Shown: in pieces, positions 6,800-7,016 of the stretch
Layout of the letters: every line of letters starts with the position of its first letter
How positions within the stretch are numbered: position 1 is the first letter of the stretch
From: Chryseobacterium sp.
Lineage (GTDB): Bacteria > Bacteroidota > Bacteroidia > Flavobacteriales > Weeksellaceae
NCBI GenBank assembly: GCA_017989575.1
Contig: JAGNPP010000134.1
Span: 1-7,016 of the forward strand
Reading direction: 5' to 3'
DNA: 7,016 nucleotides
Notes under the pieces: model-generated
The model's database searches: none
Seen by the model: only the letters and a program-made list of their open reading frames with translations
Told to the model about the DNA's origin: nothing
Made by a program: the position numbers and the translations under genes

Positions 6800-7016
6800 A
6801 TGATCAACTTCATATACAAAACGCTCAATCTGATTCCCAAAACGATTGCGAAAATCGAGAAGCTCTATTCTTACAGCATTCTCAATTCCCATTCCGGCGT
6901 GAAGCTTCATTCTGATCTTAGAATTGGAAAAGCTACTACTTTTGAATTTGATGATGACACAAAATTTGAGATTGGGAAAAATGTGATTTGGAGGGATCAT
7001 AATGCGATTAGAATCA
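6800..7016 (+). CDS. Left-handed beta-helix (hexapeptide) acyltransferase, N-terminal part
   Basis: The frame opens at the ATG at 6800, 12 bases after the reductase stop, and runs off the window with 72 complete codons. Residues 1-28 look like an amphipathic helix (INFIYKTLNLIPKTIAKIEK). From about 33 the spacing of small and branched residues (GVKLHSDLRIGKATTFEF, then FEIGKNVIWRDHNAIRI) fits the first coils of a hexapeptide-repeat beta-helix, as in O-acyl- and N-acyltransferases of polysaccharide clusters. The catalytic His region lies beyond the window. Placed last behind carrier, ligase and reductase, it would be the enzyme that moves the acyl group to its acceptor. Calling it an acyltransferase is moderately secure; acceptor and donor are unknown. 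Confidence 0.65.
   Translation, partial: MINFIYKTLNLIPKTIAKIEKLYSYSILNSHSGVKLHSDLRIGKATTFEFDDDTKFEIGKNVIWRDHNAIRI

Overview
The window looks like a chromosomal piece from a flavobacterium of the Chryseobacterium type (Bacteroidota). The base composition is AT-rich, there are two outer-membrane beta-barrel proteins of the Bacteroidota TonB-receptor kind, one promoter matches the Bacteroidota consensus TTG-N20-TAnnTTTG, and strong Shine-Dalgarno sites are largely absent. The genus is an inference from protein style, not from a marker gene.

Left part, all on the minus strand. Positions 1-595 hold the N-terminal half of an AAA_14/DUF4143-type ATPase that runs off the window. Immediately upstream of its start codon lies an array of four 32-bp direct repeats (605-732). 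The array abuts a strong intrinsic terminator (724-763), which ends the transcript of an intact 717-aa TonB-receptor-like protein (788-2941). Upstream of that gene is a second, paralogous receptor (2997-4103), of which only the C-terminal half survives.

Breakpoint. At about 4078-4103 the headless receptor on the minus strand meets, head to head, a headless LytTR response regulator on the plus strand (4090-4548). The regulator lacks the receiver's phosphoacceptor half. Both genes lost their 5' ends at the same place. One deletion across a divergent gene pair explains this most simply, but a chimeric assembly join is also possible.

Right part, all on the plus strand. A clear promoter (4588-4618) starts a tight operon: acyl carrier protein (4636-4866), a compact ANL-family adenylating enzyme (4854-6068), a FabG-like SDR reductase (6065-6787) and the start of a left-handed beta-helix acyltransferase (6800 to the window end). 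Overlaps of 13 and 4 bases and a 12-base gap indicate a co-transcribed, translationally coupled unit. The inferred job is to activate an acyl group, load it on the dedicated carrier, reduce its 3-oxo group and transfer it to an acceptor, plausibly a sugar of a surface polysaccharide. The substrate cannot be read from the sequence.

No rRNA, tRNA, insertion sequence or CRISPR array was seen. The most unusual elements are the 32-bp repeat array at the ATPase gene and the double truncation near 4090.
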